Below are positions 1 to 7,475 of a stretch of DNA of 36,687 nucleotides, piece by piece. The translations under genes and the position numbers were made by a program. This stretch comes from Bacteroidales bacterium (GTDB taxonomy: Bacteria > Bacteroidota > Bacteroidia > Bacteroidales > P3). Within the stretch, counting starts at the first letter, position 1. Each line of letters opens with the position of its first letter. The stretch spans positions 1-36,687 of the forward strand of contig JAFSPS010000005.1 of the NCBI GenBank assembly GCA_017451385.1, given 5' to 3'. The notes under the pieces are model-generated. The model did not search any database, was not told the DNA's origin, and saw only the letters and a program-made list of their open reading frames with translations.

Positions 1-5
1 CAGAC

Positions 6-136
6 ACGTCTCGGCCTGCAAAATGACTATTAGAGCTTTTTCACAAGCCAACTTTTGCTATTCCCTTTTGAATCGCTCAAACCGCTTGCCCTGCTTGGGT
101 TATTGACGTGTCACAGCCTGCAAAATGACTATTAGA
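6..136. repeat. Pair of ~30 bp direct repeats at the window edge
   Basis: A 21 bp sequence occurs identically at 14-34 and 116-136. With a looser match to the left, the repeats span about 6-34 and 106-136 (both begin ACGT and end ACTATTAGA). The start-to-start distance is about 100 bp and the ~72 bp between the copies is unique here. The spacing is too long for a normal CRISPR unit and only two copies are visible, so this may be the edge of a longer repeat family or a pair flanking a small insertion. No convincing gene covers it. Confidence 0.7.
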
Positions 137-194
137 CCTAATTTAATCAGATACAGAAAAAGAATAGTTAACGTATTTTATATTATACTTGTAG

Positions 195-380
195 ATGAAA
201 AATTTAATCCCATATTGTGATGAACATTGTTTTTCAGAACAAATATCTGCTGCAGATTTACCTATATTCACATATGGAACTAAAGAATCAAAAGATGAAC
301 TTTCTATGTTGTCCTTATTCTCTGGCTGCGGAGGAATGGATTTAGGTTTTGAGGGTGAGTTTATATGTCACAAAAAATAA
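195..380 (+). pseudogene. Truncated DNA (cytosine-5)-methyltransferase, N-terminal fragment
   Basis: The 61-codon reading frame carries the sequence LSLFSGCGGMDLGFEG at about residues 39-54. This is the AdoMet-binding motif I (FSGCGGxxxGFE) of C5-cytosine DNA methyltransferases (Dcm/M.HhaI family). A stop codon in an A-rich run ends it immediately after motif I. The catalytic Pro-Cys motif, the target-recognition region and the other motifs are absent, and rtcB follows in the opposite direction at 534. Weak, degenerate similarity to the next part of the family may continue in the same frame to about 480 past further stops. The remnant cannot be an active enzyme. It is best read as the residue of a decayed restriction-modification or orphan methylase gene. 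The family call rests on one strong motif. Confidence 0.75.
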
Positions 381-533
381 TACATTTCAACTAATAATAG
401 TTTTCAAAAAAAACAATAAAAAACATATAAACAAGAAGATGGTGCAAGTCTGGCATCTACTAATTGTAAAAACAGTATTATCCTATGCACTCTTTTTGCG
501 TAGCATTATTTTTTTTGTATTTTTAACATTCAC
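381..533. other. AT-rich decayed region without a gene
   Basis: This stretch is markedly A/T-rich with long A and T runs. It separates the methyltransferase fragment from the end of rtcB. A 62-codon frame (349-537) shows no recognisable domain. It may be the degraded continuation of the methyltransferase gene; nothing else is supported. Confidence 0.4.
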
Positions 534-1706
534 TTAACCTTTAATAACAGCGATAGGGAGCAGGCGCGTCTTTATTTTCACAAGGTCTAATTCGTTGGCT
601 ATCACGCTTTCAATATCTTTATAGGCAGAGGCTGCCTCTTCAAGGTCTTTTTGGTAACGGATGGCATGAATAATACCCTGTTCGTCGAGCCGCCGCACCT
701 CTTCCTCAAACGAGAGGGTTTGCACAGCCTGTGTACGGCTCATCAGACGTCCTGCGCCATGCGAGCAACTGCTGAATGACTGCTGGTTGCCCAAGCCTTC
801 AACGATATAGGATGCTGTGCCCTGCGAACCGGGTATGATGCCCGTCTCGCCTTCGGCAGCACGCGTGGCTCCCTTGCGATGAACGATGACATCCTTATCA
901 TAGTGATGCTCCCATGCGGCATAGTTGTGTGCTATGTTAATCATGGGTTCAAACTCGATACCGGGCAATACGTCGGCGAGGACATCTTCGATGCGCTGCA
1001 TCATGAGGCGACGATTGCAGAAAGCAAAGTCAATGCAATACTTCATCTCCATCCAATAAGCATCAAACTCTGACGTGCCAGACGGCAGGAATGGCAATCT
1101 GATATCTGGTGATACGGACGAATAGTACTTTTCGTTCAAAGAGCGTGCCACTTGGTTGTAGTAGCTACCCACCATAGCACCAAGATGGCGACTTCCGGAA
1201 TGTATCATTATCCAGAGTATGCCTTCTTCATCACGCTGCAACTCAATGAAATGATTACCACCACCAAGAGTGCCAACCTGAAATGGCAATGACTGTTGCT
1301 GCTGACGGACAACATTCATTTTGTCAATATCGTATCCCTGTGGCAGATATGCGACATCCTGTGCCTGCTTATGGTGTTTTTGTCCAAGAGGGATACGCCT
1401 TCTGATGGGCGACATAATCTGTTTGCGAAGAACATCAACAGGGATGTCAGCAACACGCCAATTGGTTTTGACAGCACACATGCCGCAGCCTATATCTACA
1501 CCGACGGCATTAGGGATGACAGCGTCAACGCATGCCAACACGCCGCCTATAGGCATCCCCATTCCTGCATGAACGTCAGGCATAATAGCAAGATGATGAA
1601 AAAGAAAAGGTAACGAACATAAATTCTCAATCTGCGTCATGGCTTTCTCATCGACAGCATCAGTCCATATCATTACAGGACGATTGTTGATTACTTGTAC
1701 TTGCAT
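534..1706 (-). CDS. rtcB: RNA-splicing ligase RtcB
   Basis: RtcB joins 2',3'-cyclic phosphate (or 3'-phosphate) and 5'-OH RNA ends with GTP and Mn2+, repairing tRNA and other cleaved RNAs in the cytosol. The 390-residue protein carries the full active-site set in order: D71/C74 in VDIGCGM, H152 in GGGNHF, H169 in HSGSRH, H260 in IAHNYA, and the histidine expected to be guanylylated, H316, in CSHGAGR. The start at 1706 was chosen because MQVQVINN is the usual family beginning; an open frame extends 46 codons further upstream with unrelated low-complexity sequence. At 390 aa it is close to the compact E. coli-type enzyme. It is divergent from a WYL-domain regulator; no rtcA or archease is in the window. 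Confidence 0.96.
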   Translation of the reverse strand: MQVQVINNRPVMIWTDAVDEKAMTQIENLCSLPFLFHHLAIMPDVHAGMGMPIGGVLACVDAVIPNAVGVDIGCGMCAVKTNWRVADIPVDVLRKQIMSPIRRRIPLGQKHHKQAQDVAYLPQGYDIDKMNVVRQQQQSLPFQVGTLGGGNHFIELQRDEEGILWIMIHSGSRHLGAMVGSYYNQVARSLNEKYYSSVSPDIRLPFLPSGTSEFDAYWMEMKYCIDFAFCNRRLMMQRIEDVLADVLPGIEFEPMINIAHNYAAWEHHYDKDVIVHRKGATRAAEGETGIIPGSQGTASYIVEGLGNQQSFSSCSHGAGRLMSRTQAVQTLSFEEEVRRLDEQGIIHAIRYQKDLEEAASAYKDIESVIANELDLVKIKTRLLPIAVIKG

Positions 1707-1749
1707 GATGATTTTGATTATTGGTGAAACTATTTTTTCTAAGACGATA

Positions 1750-1757
1750 CAAAAGTA
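1750..1757 (-). promoter_or_regulatory. Candidate -7 element for rtcB
   Basis: Read on the minus strand this is TACTTTTG, an exact match to the Bacteroidota -7 consensus TAnnTTTG, about 43 bases before the rtcB start. I saw no good -33 TTTG at the expected distance, so support comes from the -7 match and position only. Confidence 0.5.
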
Positions 1758-1830
1758 TGAAGCCGCTCCGCATTCTTTCTGCGTAGCGAGAACAAAAAGA
1801 TAAAATATTTTGTAATGCAAAGTAAATATG

Positions 1831-1838
1831 TATCTTTG
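1831..1838 (+). promoter_or_regulatory. Candidate promoter for the WYL regulator
   Basis: TATCTTTG matches the Bacteroidota -7 consensus exactly, and TTTG at 1809-1812 lies 18 bases upstream as a plausible -33 element. The leader to the ATG at 1909 would be about 65 bases and contains a C8A9 homopolymer tract (1884-1900). Confidence 0.6.
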
Positions 1839-1908
1839 CAACAAAAAAAAGAAAACAGTTTAATTAGTTTTTTTCATAATTTACCCCCCCCAAAAAAAAA
1901 CAGACTCC

Positions 1909-2952
1909 ATGCCAGCCAATAAAAATGCACTGATAAGATATAAGACAATAGACAACTGCCTGCGCAACCGCTATAGGAAGTGGGCCATAGACGATTTGGT
2001 TGATGCCTGCTGCGAAGCGCTCTACGAGCTGGAAGGCATCCGCAAAGGTGTCTCCTTGCGCACCGTTCAGGGCGACATACAGATGATGAGGTCCGACAAG
2101 CTTGGATATAATGCTCCCATTGAAGTTTACGACCAGAAATACTATCGCTATGCCGACCCCGACTATTCCATCACCAATATGCCATTGTCGAAAAATGACT
2201 TCGCCGTGTTGCAAGAAGCCATAGACATGCTTAGGCAGCTGGAAGACTTCGACCAATTCAGAGAGATTACCGACGTGGTGAGCCGCCTACAGGACAAGCT
2301 GTCTATCACCATGAACAAACGGAAGCCTATAGTCCATTTTGACCATGTGCCAAATCTGAAAGGGCTGAAGCTTCTCACACCGCTCTATAGTCATATCGCC
2401 AACAAGCAAACACTGCGAATCACCTACCAGTCGTTCACGGCGAGAGTCACCACGGAATACATCTTTTTCCCCTATCTGCTGAAAGAGTTTCGCAACCGCT
2501 GGTTTCTCTTCGGCTCAAGAGAACCAGACATGCAGCTCTACACCTTACCTCTCGACCGCATCGTGCACATTGAAGTTGAGAGCACTATACCATACAGAGA
2601 TAATCCCGATTTCGACACGGAACACTTCTTTGACAACATTATTGGTGTGTCGAAAAACATAACGGACAAAACACGTCGCATACGGTTCTGGGCAGACAGA
2701 CAACAAAGCAAATACATAGAGACCAAGCCACTACATACATCGCAAACCAAGATAAGCCACAATACAAATGATGGCAGCAGCATCTATGAGATTAGGGTGG
2801 TGGAAAACTACGAGTTATACTCCGTACTGATGAGCTACGGCGATGGGATACGCGTGGTGCATCCTCCTCGAATAGTGAAACGGCTGAGCGAACAGCTACA
2901 TCAAGCCGCTGCAAACTACGACCAAGAAGAACCTAACGTTTTTTTGCCTTAA
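1909..2952 (+). CDS. WYL-domain transcriptional regulator
   Basis: A 347-residue protein with an N-terminal helix-turn-helix-like region (roughly residues 10-70, including SLRTVQGDIQMM). A WYL domain follows at about 155-235, with the typical sequence FPYLLKEFRNRWFLFGSR. The C-terminal part resembles a WCX extension. WYL regulators are DNA-binding proteins that often sense nucleic-acid or nucleotide ligands and control DNA-damage, RNA-repair or defence genes. It is divergent from rtcB with 202 bases between starts, so it is a plausible regulator of rtcB; that is inference. A C8A9 tract ends 8 bases before its ATG. Its last 20 bases overlap the end of the convergent YjbR-like gene. Confidence 0.88.
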   Translation: MPANKNALIRYKTIDNCLRNRYRKWAIDDLVDACCEALYELEGIRKGVSLRTVQGDIQMMRSDKLGYNAPIEVYDQKYYRYADPDYSITNMPLSKNDFAVLQEAIDMLRQLEDFDQFREITDVVSRLQDKLSITMNKRKPIVHFDHVPNLKGLKLLTPLYSHIANKQTLRITYQSFTARVTTEYIFFPYLLKEFRNRWFLFGSREPDMQLYTLPLDRIVHIEVESTIPYRDNPDFDTEHFFDNIIGVSKNITDKTRRIRFWADRQQSKYIETKPLHTSQTKISHNTNDGSSIYEIRVVENYELYSVLMSYGDGIRVVHPPRIVKRLSEQLHQAAANYDQEEPNVFLP

Positions 2953-3274
2953 CAATCTCATAGGACTGCTTGATGAGTGTTTTCAACAGCTGGTCGGACA
3001 CATCACGCCCCACAGCCACACTTATCCAATACCGCTTGTCGCCATTATACGGTTCGCTAACGGCCTGATAACGTTCCTTCAAATCGGCAATTTGGTCCGC
3101 ACTACATTTGATGGTTACCCCTTCAAAATCATCTATGTTAAAATAGCAGAACATCCTGCCGCAAACATAGAACACAAGGATAGTGAACCGCCCGCGCGAG
3201 AAACGCTCAAAAGGAGTGCCCTCAGTCACGTCGGGCAGAGAAATACAGAAGTCGCGCAGCTCTTCAACATTCAT
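2933..3274 (-). CDS. MmcQ/YjbR family protein (first copy)
   Basis: A 113-residue protein of the MmcQ/YjbR family: small, CyaY-like fold, proposed to bind DNA, biochemical role poorly known. Family features visible are the opening MNVEELRDFCISLPDVTEGTPFE, a central FNIDDFEGVTIKC strand pair, and a C-terminal YWISVAVG...LIKQSYEIV segment. The start at 3274 is preferred because MNxEExRxxxLSL is the usual beginning; an in-frame ATG at 3286 would add four residues. It lies 12 bases behind the NimA-like gene, probably in one transcript, and its 3' end overlaps the WYL gene on the other strand by 20 bases. A second family member lies at 36272-36619. Confidence 0.8.
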   Translation of the reverse strand: MNVEELRDFCISLPDVTEGTPFERFSRGRFTILVFYVCGRMFCYFNIDDFEGVTIKCSADQIADLKERYQAVSEPYNGDKRYWISVAVGRDVSDQLLKTLIKQSYEIVKAKKR

Positions 3275-3286
3275 TGATGAAAACAT

Positions 3287-3799
3287 TTATTCAGCATGAT
3301 GCACCAGCTCTATTGCCTCCTTCCCCGTCAGGTGCTCTATCGTCATTCGTATGACGAGCACGCGAGCCAAGCCTTTCTCCACCTCATGGCTGAGAGCGTC
3401 GGCATGATTGGGATAGAAGCGGTCGCCAAGGATGTGTAGAAACAGTCGTTTCTGTTCGTCGTCCTCGACGACTTCTATATGCCCAAAGGCTATCACGCTA
3501 CGATAGTATGTGGTATATGCTGCGGGATGCACCTCGTCCTTTTCAACGACGCAAAACGATGCCTTTGGACAACGCCGCACAGCATCAACCTTGTGTCCCG
3601 CCTGCGCACTATGGAAGATAAGGCATCCATCATGATAGGCATAACTAAGCGGCACCGCATAAGGGTAGCCATCATCGCCCATGAGCGCCAGCACACCCGA
3701 TGTGGCGTGCGACAGTATCTCCACACATTGCTCGTCTGTTATTTGCTGCCGCTGACGGCGCATAGCTCGAAATTGGGTCATATAATCTCCTTTTTTCAT
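3287..3799 (-). CDS. NimA-like pyridoxamine 5'-phosphate oxidase-fold protein
   Basis: A 170-residue split-barrel flavoprotein-like sequence related to the 5-nitroimidazole resistance (Nim) branch of the PNPOx-like superfamily. Characteristic pieces are GVLALMGDDGYPYAVPLSYAY (about residues 35-55), FHSAQAGHKVDAVRRCPKASFCVVEKDEV (about 72-100) and YRSVIAFGHIEVVED. Such proteins bind FMN or a related cofactor and many are general reductases; drug resistance cannot be inferred from sequence alone. An alternative start at 3781 (MTQFRAMRRQ) fits the usual family beginning equally well. It lies upstream of the YjbR-like gene on the same strand and is divergent from the recombinase gene. Confidence 0.85.
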   Translation of the reverse strand: MKKGDYMTQFRAMRRQRQQITDEQCVEILSHATSGVLALMGDDGYPYAVPLSYAYHDGCLIFHSAQAGHKVDAVRRCPKASFCVVEKDEVHPAAYTTYYRSVIAFGHIEVVEDDEQKRLFLHILGDRFYPNHADALSHEVEKGLARVLVIRMTIEHLTGKEAIELVHHAE

Positions 3800-3820
3800 T
3801 TATTACAATAACGTAAGATT

Positions 3821-3839
3821 ACAGAATATAATGTTCTGT
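3821..3839. promoter_or_regulatory. Dyad-symmetric site between the Nim-like and recombinase genes
   Basis: ACAGAATATAATGTTCTGT is a near-palindrome with 6 bp arms (ACAGAA/TTCTGT) around a 7 bp AT-rich centre. It sits 22 bases before the Nim-like start and 121 bases before the recombinase start. It could be an operator for the divergent pair or a binding/crossover site for the adjacent tyrosine recombinase. Neither is shown by the sequence. Confidence 0.4.
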
Positions 3840-3959
3840 CGCTTCCAATTACACAACGCGTAAAACTCTTTTTTCCCCATAGCGAACAATCGATGAATCA
3901 TACAAACCTTATTATTACAATTATAACTCATAAGAAAAAAAAGTTTAACAAAAATAATC

Positions 3960-4763
3960 ATGGTAGAAAAATTCAGAGAGTATCTCATCCATGCCAACAT
4001 GGCTAAAAACACCGTTTCGGCATACATATATGCCGTGAAGGACTTCAACTCCAAGCACAAGGTGCTGAACAAGAGAAGCCTGCTGCTTTATAAGACCTAC
4101 CTCATCGAACAGTTCAAGCCAAAGACTGTCAACCTGCGCATACAAGCACTAAACAGATATTTAGAGTTTCTAAACAAGCCTCACCTGAGGCTGAAGTCGG
4201 TGAAGGTGCAGCAACGCTCGTTCCTTGAAAACGTTATCAGCAATGCCGACTACACCTTCTTGAAGAACATGCTGAAGAATGACAACAACATGGACTGGTA
4301 TTTCGTGGTGCGCTTTCTCGCCGCCACAGGTGCGCGAGTCAGCGAGCTGTTACAGCTGAAAGTAGAACATGTGGATGCCGGCTATTACGACATCTATAGC
4401 AAAGGAGGCAAGATACGACGCCTTTTCATCCCGAAGAGTCTGAAAGAAGAGGCACAAGCATGGCTACTCATCAAAGGAAGGCACAGCGGCTATCTATTCG
4501 TCAACCGTTTCGGCAAGCGCATCACCTCCCGTGGCCTCGCCCAGCAACTTAAAGTCCTTGCTAAAAAATACGGACTCAATCCAAAGGTCGTCTATCCTCA
4601 TTCGTTCCGCCACAGGTATGCCAAGAACTTCCTTGAGAGATATAACGACATCTCGCTTCTTGCCGACCTCATGGGACACGAGAGCATAGAGACCACACGC
4701 ATCTACCTACGACGCACGGCAGGCGAACAGCAAGCCATAGTAGATAGCGTTATCACTTGGTAA
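3960..4763 (+). CDS. Stand-alone tyrosine site-specific recombinase
   Basis: A 267-residue tyrosine recombinase with an N-terminal SAM-like core-binding domain (about 1-80) and a C-terminal catalytic domain. All catalytic residues are present: R126 in TGARVSEL, K151 in KGGKIRR, H214 and R217 in HSFRH, H240 in MGHES and the nucleophile Y249 in TTRIYLRR. It is shorter than Bacteroides conjugative-transposon integrases and close to XerC/XerD-type enzymes. The ending EQQAIVDSVITW recalls small recombinases common in Clostridia, which would suggest transfer; that is from memory and unproven. No att duplication, relaxase or phage genes lie nearby, so it is an orphan: a DNA-inversion enzyme, an element remnant or a Xer paralogue. 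A strong terminator follows. Confidence 0.93.
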   Translation: MVEKFREYLIHANMAKNTVSAYIYAVKDFNSKHKVLNKRSLLLYKTYLIEQFKPKTVNLRIQALNRYLEFLNKPHLRLKSVKVQQRSFLENVISNADYTFLKNMLKNDNNMDWYFVVRFLAATGARVSELLQLKVEHVDAGYYDIYSKGGKIRRLFIPKSLKEEAQAWLLIKGRHSGYLFVNRFGKRITSRGLAQQLKVLAKKYGLNPKVVYPHSFRHRYAKNFLERYNDISLLADLMGHESIETTRIYLRRTAGEQQAIVDSVITW

Positions 4764-4766
4764 TAC

Positions 4767-4812
4767 AAAAAAACAAATCCGCCTATGGCATAAAAGACGG
4801 ATTTGTTTTTTT
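4767..4812. terminator. Bidirectional intrinsic terminator after the recombinase and hutH
   Basis: CAAATCCG (4774-4781) pairs with CGGATTTG (4798-4805) across a 16-base loop. The stem is extended by A7 on the left and T7 on the right, giving up to 15 bp. The flanking A and T runs allow it to work in both directions, between the convergent recombinase and hutH genes. Confidence 0.88.
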
Positions 4813-4881
4813 AACAAACGGGCAGACGATGCCTAAACACCGTTTAAATGGTTATCAGACAATTACCATTTGAGCAACGAG

Positions 4882-6363
4882 CTATAAGCTCTGTAAAAAC
4901 TTGACACTGGCATGGATATGCTTGAACATTATCTCGTCTATCTCTACAAAGTTCACCACCTTGCGGTAGTCAGCCACGAGCTTCTCCACGAAAGGACTGC
5001 TCTTGAGCGGACGACGGAACTCCAGCGCCTGCGCCGCATTGAACAGCTCGATAGCGAGCACACGTTCCACATTCTCCATGACCTTATAGCACTTGGTGGC
5101 AGCGTTGGCCCCCATGCTGACCAAGTCCTCTTGGTTTTGGCTTGATGGGATACTATCGACGCTGGCGGGAGTGCAGAGCTGCTTGGTCTGGCTGACAATG
5201 CTGGCGGCGGCATACTGAGGAATCATGAAGCCGCTATTGAGGCCAGGCTTAGCCACGAGGAAGCTGGGCAAGCCGCGTTTGCCATCGATAAGCTGATAGG
5301 TGCGCCGCTCGCTGATGCTGCCGAGTTCCGCCACAGCGATAGCAAGGAAGTCGAGCACCATAGCCAATGGTTCACCATGGAAGTGACCACCACTGATGAC
5401 CATATCCTCATCTGGCAACACCACGGGGTTGTCGGTAGCGCTATTGATTTCTGTCTCAACAACCGAAGCCACATAGGCTATGGTATCCTTGGCGGCGCCA
5501 TGTACCTGAGGGGCACAGCGGAAGCTGTAGGGGTCCTGCACATGCTCTTTGTTGCGGCGTATTATCTCGCTGCCTTCAATAAACTGGCGCACATTGCGCG
5601 CCGTATCAAGCTGTCCTTTGTGCGGACGCACTATGTGGAGAGCCTCATAGAAAGGCTCGATGCGGCCATCGAAAGCGTCAAGGCTGAGCGTGAGGATTTG
5701 GTCCGACTGAAGGCTGAGACGCTGTGCCTTCAAGACACACCATACGGCATAAGCACTCATAAACTGTGTGCCATTAAGAAGGGCAAGGCCCTCCTTACTC
5801 TGCAACTCTATGGGCTGCCACCCCAGCTGAGCATAGACATCCTTGACATCAGTGCGAACGCCTTTATAGTAAACCTCGCCCATGCCGAGGATGGAGGGAA
5901 GCATCAGGTTGGCCAACGGACAGAGGTCGCCAGAAGCACCCAGCGAACCCTGCTGATAGACGATAGGCAACACATCGTTATTATAGCAGTCTATGAGACG
6001 CTGAACCGTCTGCAACTGTGCACCGCTATAGCCATAGCTAAGATTCTGCGCCTTGAGGAGGAGCATGAGACGAACGATGTCGGCAGGCACCTCGTCGCCC
6101 ACACCACAGGCATGGCTCATTACGAGATTTTTCTGCAACTGGCTGAGCTGCTCCTTGCTGATAGAGATATTACACAGCGAGCCAAAGCCTGTCGTCACAC
6201 CGTAGATGGGTTCTTTCTGCGTCTCCATCTTCTTGTCAAGGTAGGCGCGGCAGCGATTGATGCGCTCCGTTGCGACACCTGAAAGAGCAAGCTCATAATG
6301 GTCGTCGATGATTTCTTTGACGCGTGCTATGGTCAGACGCTCTGGGGATATATAATGTATCAT
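4882..6363 (-). CDS. hutH: Histidine ammonia-lyase
   Basis: Converts L-histidine to trans-urocanate and ammonia, the first step of histidine degradation. The 493-residue protein matches the usual ~500 aa length. It contains GSLGASGDLCPLANL, in which A143-S144-G145 would cyclise to the MIO electrophile, and the active-site loop YGVTTGFG at 54-61. Further family blocks are SATDNPV and SSQNQEDLVSMG. The start at 6363 (MIHYISPERL) fits the family; an upstream in-frame ATG at 6423 would add 20 residues of unrelated sequence. No hutU, hutI or ftcD is nearby, so the rest of the pathway must be elsewhere if complete. Related MIO enzymes acting on tyrosine or phenylalanine are possible, but the overall sequence reads as HutH. 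Confidence 0.94.
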   Translation of the reverse strand: MIHYISPERLTIARVKEIIDDHYELALSGVATERINRCRAYLDKKMETQKEPIYGVTTGFGSLCNISISKEQLSQLQKNLVMSHACGVGDEVPADIVRLMLLLKAQNLSYGYSGAQLQTVQRLIDCYNNDVLPIVYQQGSLGASGDLCPLANLMLPSILGMGEVYYKGVRTDVKDVYAQLGWQPIELQSKEGLALLNGTQFMSAYAVWCVLKAQRLSLQSDQILTLSLDAFDGRIEPFYEALHIVRPHKGQLDTARNVRQFIEGSEIIRRNKEHVQDPYSFRCAPQVHGAAKDTIAYVASVVETEINSATDNPVVLPDEDMVISGGHFHGEPLAMVLDFLAIAVAELGSISERRTYQLIDGKRGLPSFLVAKPGLNSGFMIPQYAAASIVSQTKQLCTPASVDSIPSSQNQEDLVSMGANAATKCYKVMENVERVLAIELFNAAQALEFRRPLKSSPFVEKLVADYRKVVNFVEIDEIMFKHIHASVKFLQSL

Positions 6364-6428
6364 TGCTTTTATTTTTTTTGAAAAATGAATTAACAAACGG
6401 GTGGAGGACCCACATTCAAACAATTAGC

Positions 6429-6498
6429 AAAAGGGCATCCCTTTTTTATCAAGAGCGGCAAGAAGCATCTGTCAATGTGCCACTTGCCGCTCGTTTTT
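6429..6498. terminator. Two hairpins downstream of the zinc-ribbon gene
   Basis: GAGCGGCAAG (6453-6462) pairs perfectly with CTTGCCGCTC (6483-6492), followed on the plus strand by a short T run. A second small hairpin, AAAAGGG-CAT-CCCTTTT, lies at about 6429-6445. Both sit just after the minus-strand zinc-ribbon gene and before hutH. The T run favours the plus strand, so termination on the minus strand is less certain. Confidence 0.5.
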
Positions 6499-6511
6499 CT
6501 TTAGATCCGAC

Positions 6512-7342
6512 CTATTTAGCCAACTGTTCGTGAGCCTTCTCGGCTATATCCGAATCCACGAGGATGCGACCGCAATGCTCGCAGACGATAACTTTTTTGT
6601 GCATACGTATCTCGGTACGACGCTGTGGCGGAATCTTAGCAAAGCATCCTCCGCAGGCATCTCGCTCCACCATGACAACGGCGAGACCATTGCGAGCAGC
6701 GCTGCGTATGCGCTTATATGCCGACAGATAGCGTTCTTCGATATACTGAGCCTGCTCCGCCGACTTCTGCATCAGGCGCTCTTCGTCCTTCTGAGTGTCC
6801 TTGATGATGTCTTCAAGTTCGTCGCGCTTAGCCTGCAAATCATTCTCACGAATGGCGAGGAGTTCCTTAGCGGCACTGATATGTTGCTGCTGCTCACTGA
6901 TTTTTGCGCTACCCTCACGATTATTCTTCTCACATATCTGAATCTCAAGCTCTTTGAACTCTATTTCCTTATTAAGGCTCTCATATTCACGGCTGTTGCG
7001 CACGTTCTCCTGCTGTTTCTTATAGATAGCTATAGCCTCCTGATGCTCAGCAATCTCATGCTTACGAGCAACCATAGATTTCTCTATCTCCTTGCAGGCG
7101 GCAGTAAGGTTCTCCACACGCGTGTTCAGTCCTTCTATCTCATCCTCGAGGTCCTGTATGGCTTGAGGCAACTCGCCACGGATAATCTTAAGTTTGTCAA
7201 TCTCTGTATCGACACATTGGAGAGTATAGAGAGCTACGAGGCGTTTCTCGATAGCGATATCGACATCCAGCGTCTGAAGCATCTCCTGCTGAGGCTCAGC
7301 CTGTGGGGTATCGGTCTTTTTGGTAGCAACTTTTTTTGCCAT
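6512..7342 (-). CDS. Coiled-coil protein with C4-type zinc ribbon
   Basis: A 276-residue protein with a long coiled coil (about 45-210, rich in E/K/Q). A C-terminal zinc ribbon follows with cysteine pairs C230/C233 (CGGC) and C254/C257 (CEHC). This matches the widespread bacterial C4-type zinc-ribbon family, members of which have been linked to nucleic-acid or nucleotide binding. It typically lies beside a Nif3-like gene, as it does here (133 bases downstream of it on the same strand). The Lys/Thr-rich first ~20 residues look unstructured. A function beyond the family cannot be given. Confidence 0.85.
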   Translation of the reverse strand: MAKKVATKKTDTPQAEPQQEMLQTLDVDIAIEKRLVALYTLQCVDTEIDKLKIIRGELPQAIQDLEDEIEGLNTRVENLTAACKEIEKSMVARKHEIAEHQEAIAIYKKQQENVRNSREYESLNKEIEFKELEIQICEKNNREGSAKISEQQQHISAAKELLAIRENDLQAKRDELEDIIKDTQKDEERLMQKSAEQAQYIEERYLSAYKRIRSAARNGLAVVMVERDACGGCFAKIPPQRRTEIRMHKKVIVCEHCGRILVDSDIAEKAHEQLAK

Positions 7343-7475
7343 GATATATGAATATTTATGTTCAACTTCGTTTTCTCTTTTTCTCGCTTTGGCATCTGAT
7401 GCGCCACGCCTTTCGAAAAATTTATTTCTCCCAACTCACAAAATCGCATCAACCTATTTATCAATAGATTGACAT

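Noticed and set aside
6-136. CRISPR array at the left edge
   Set aside because: Only two repeat copies, with about 72 bases between them and no cas gene in the window; the spacing is too long for a normal array.
3287-3799. Calling the NimA-like gene a nitroimidazole resistance determinant
   Set aside because: The fold and family blocks are clear, but most members of this superfamily are not resistance genes and the sequence alone cannot show the activity.
5377-6282. A 301-codon open frame opposite hutH
   Set aside because: Antisense to conserved HutH motifs, with no domain, promoter or family resemblance.
6530-7351. A 273-codon hydrophobic frame opposite the zinc-ribbon protein
   Set aside because: Its leucine-rich, membrane-like look is produced by reading a glutamate/lysine-rich coiled coil in reverse (CTC/CTT codons); it is a shadow.
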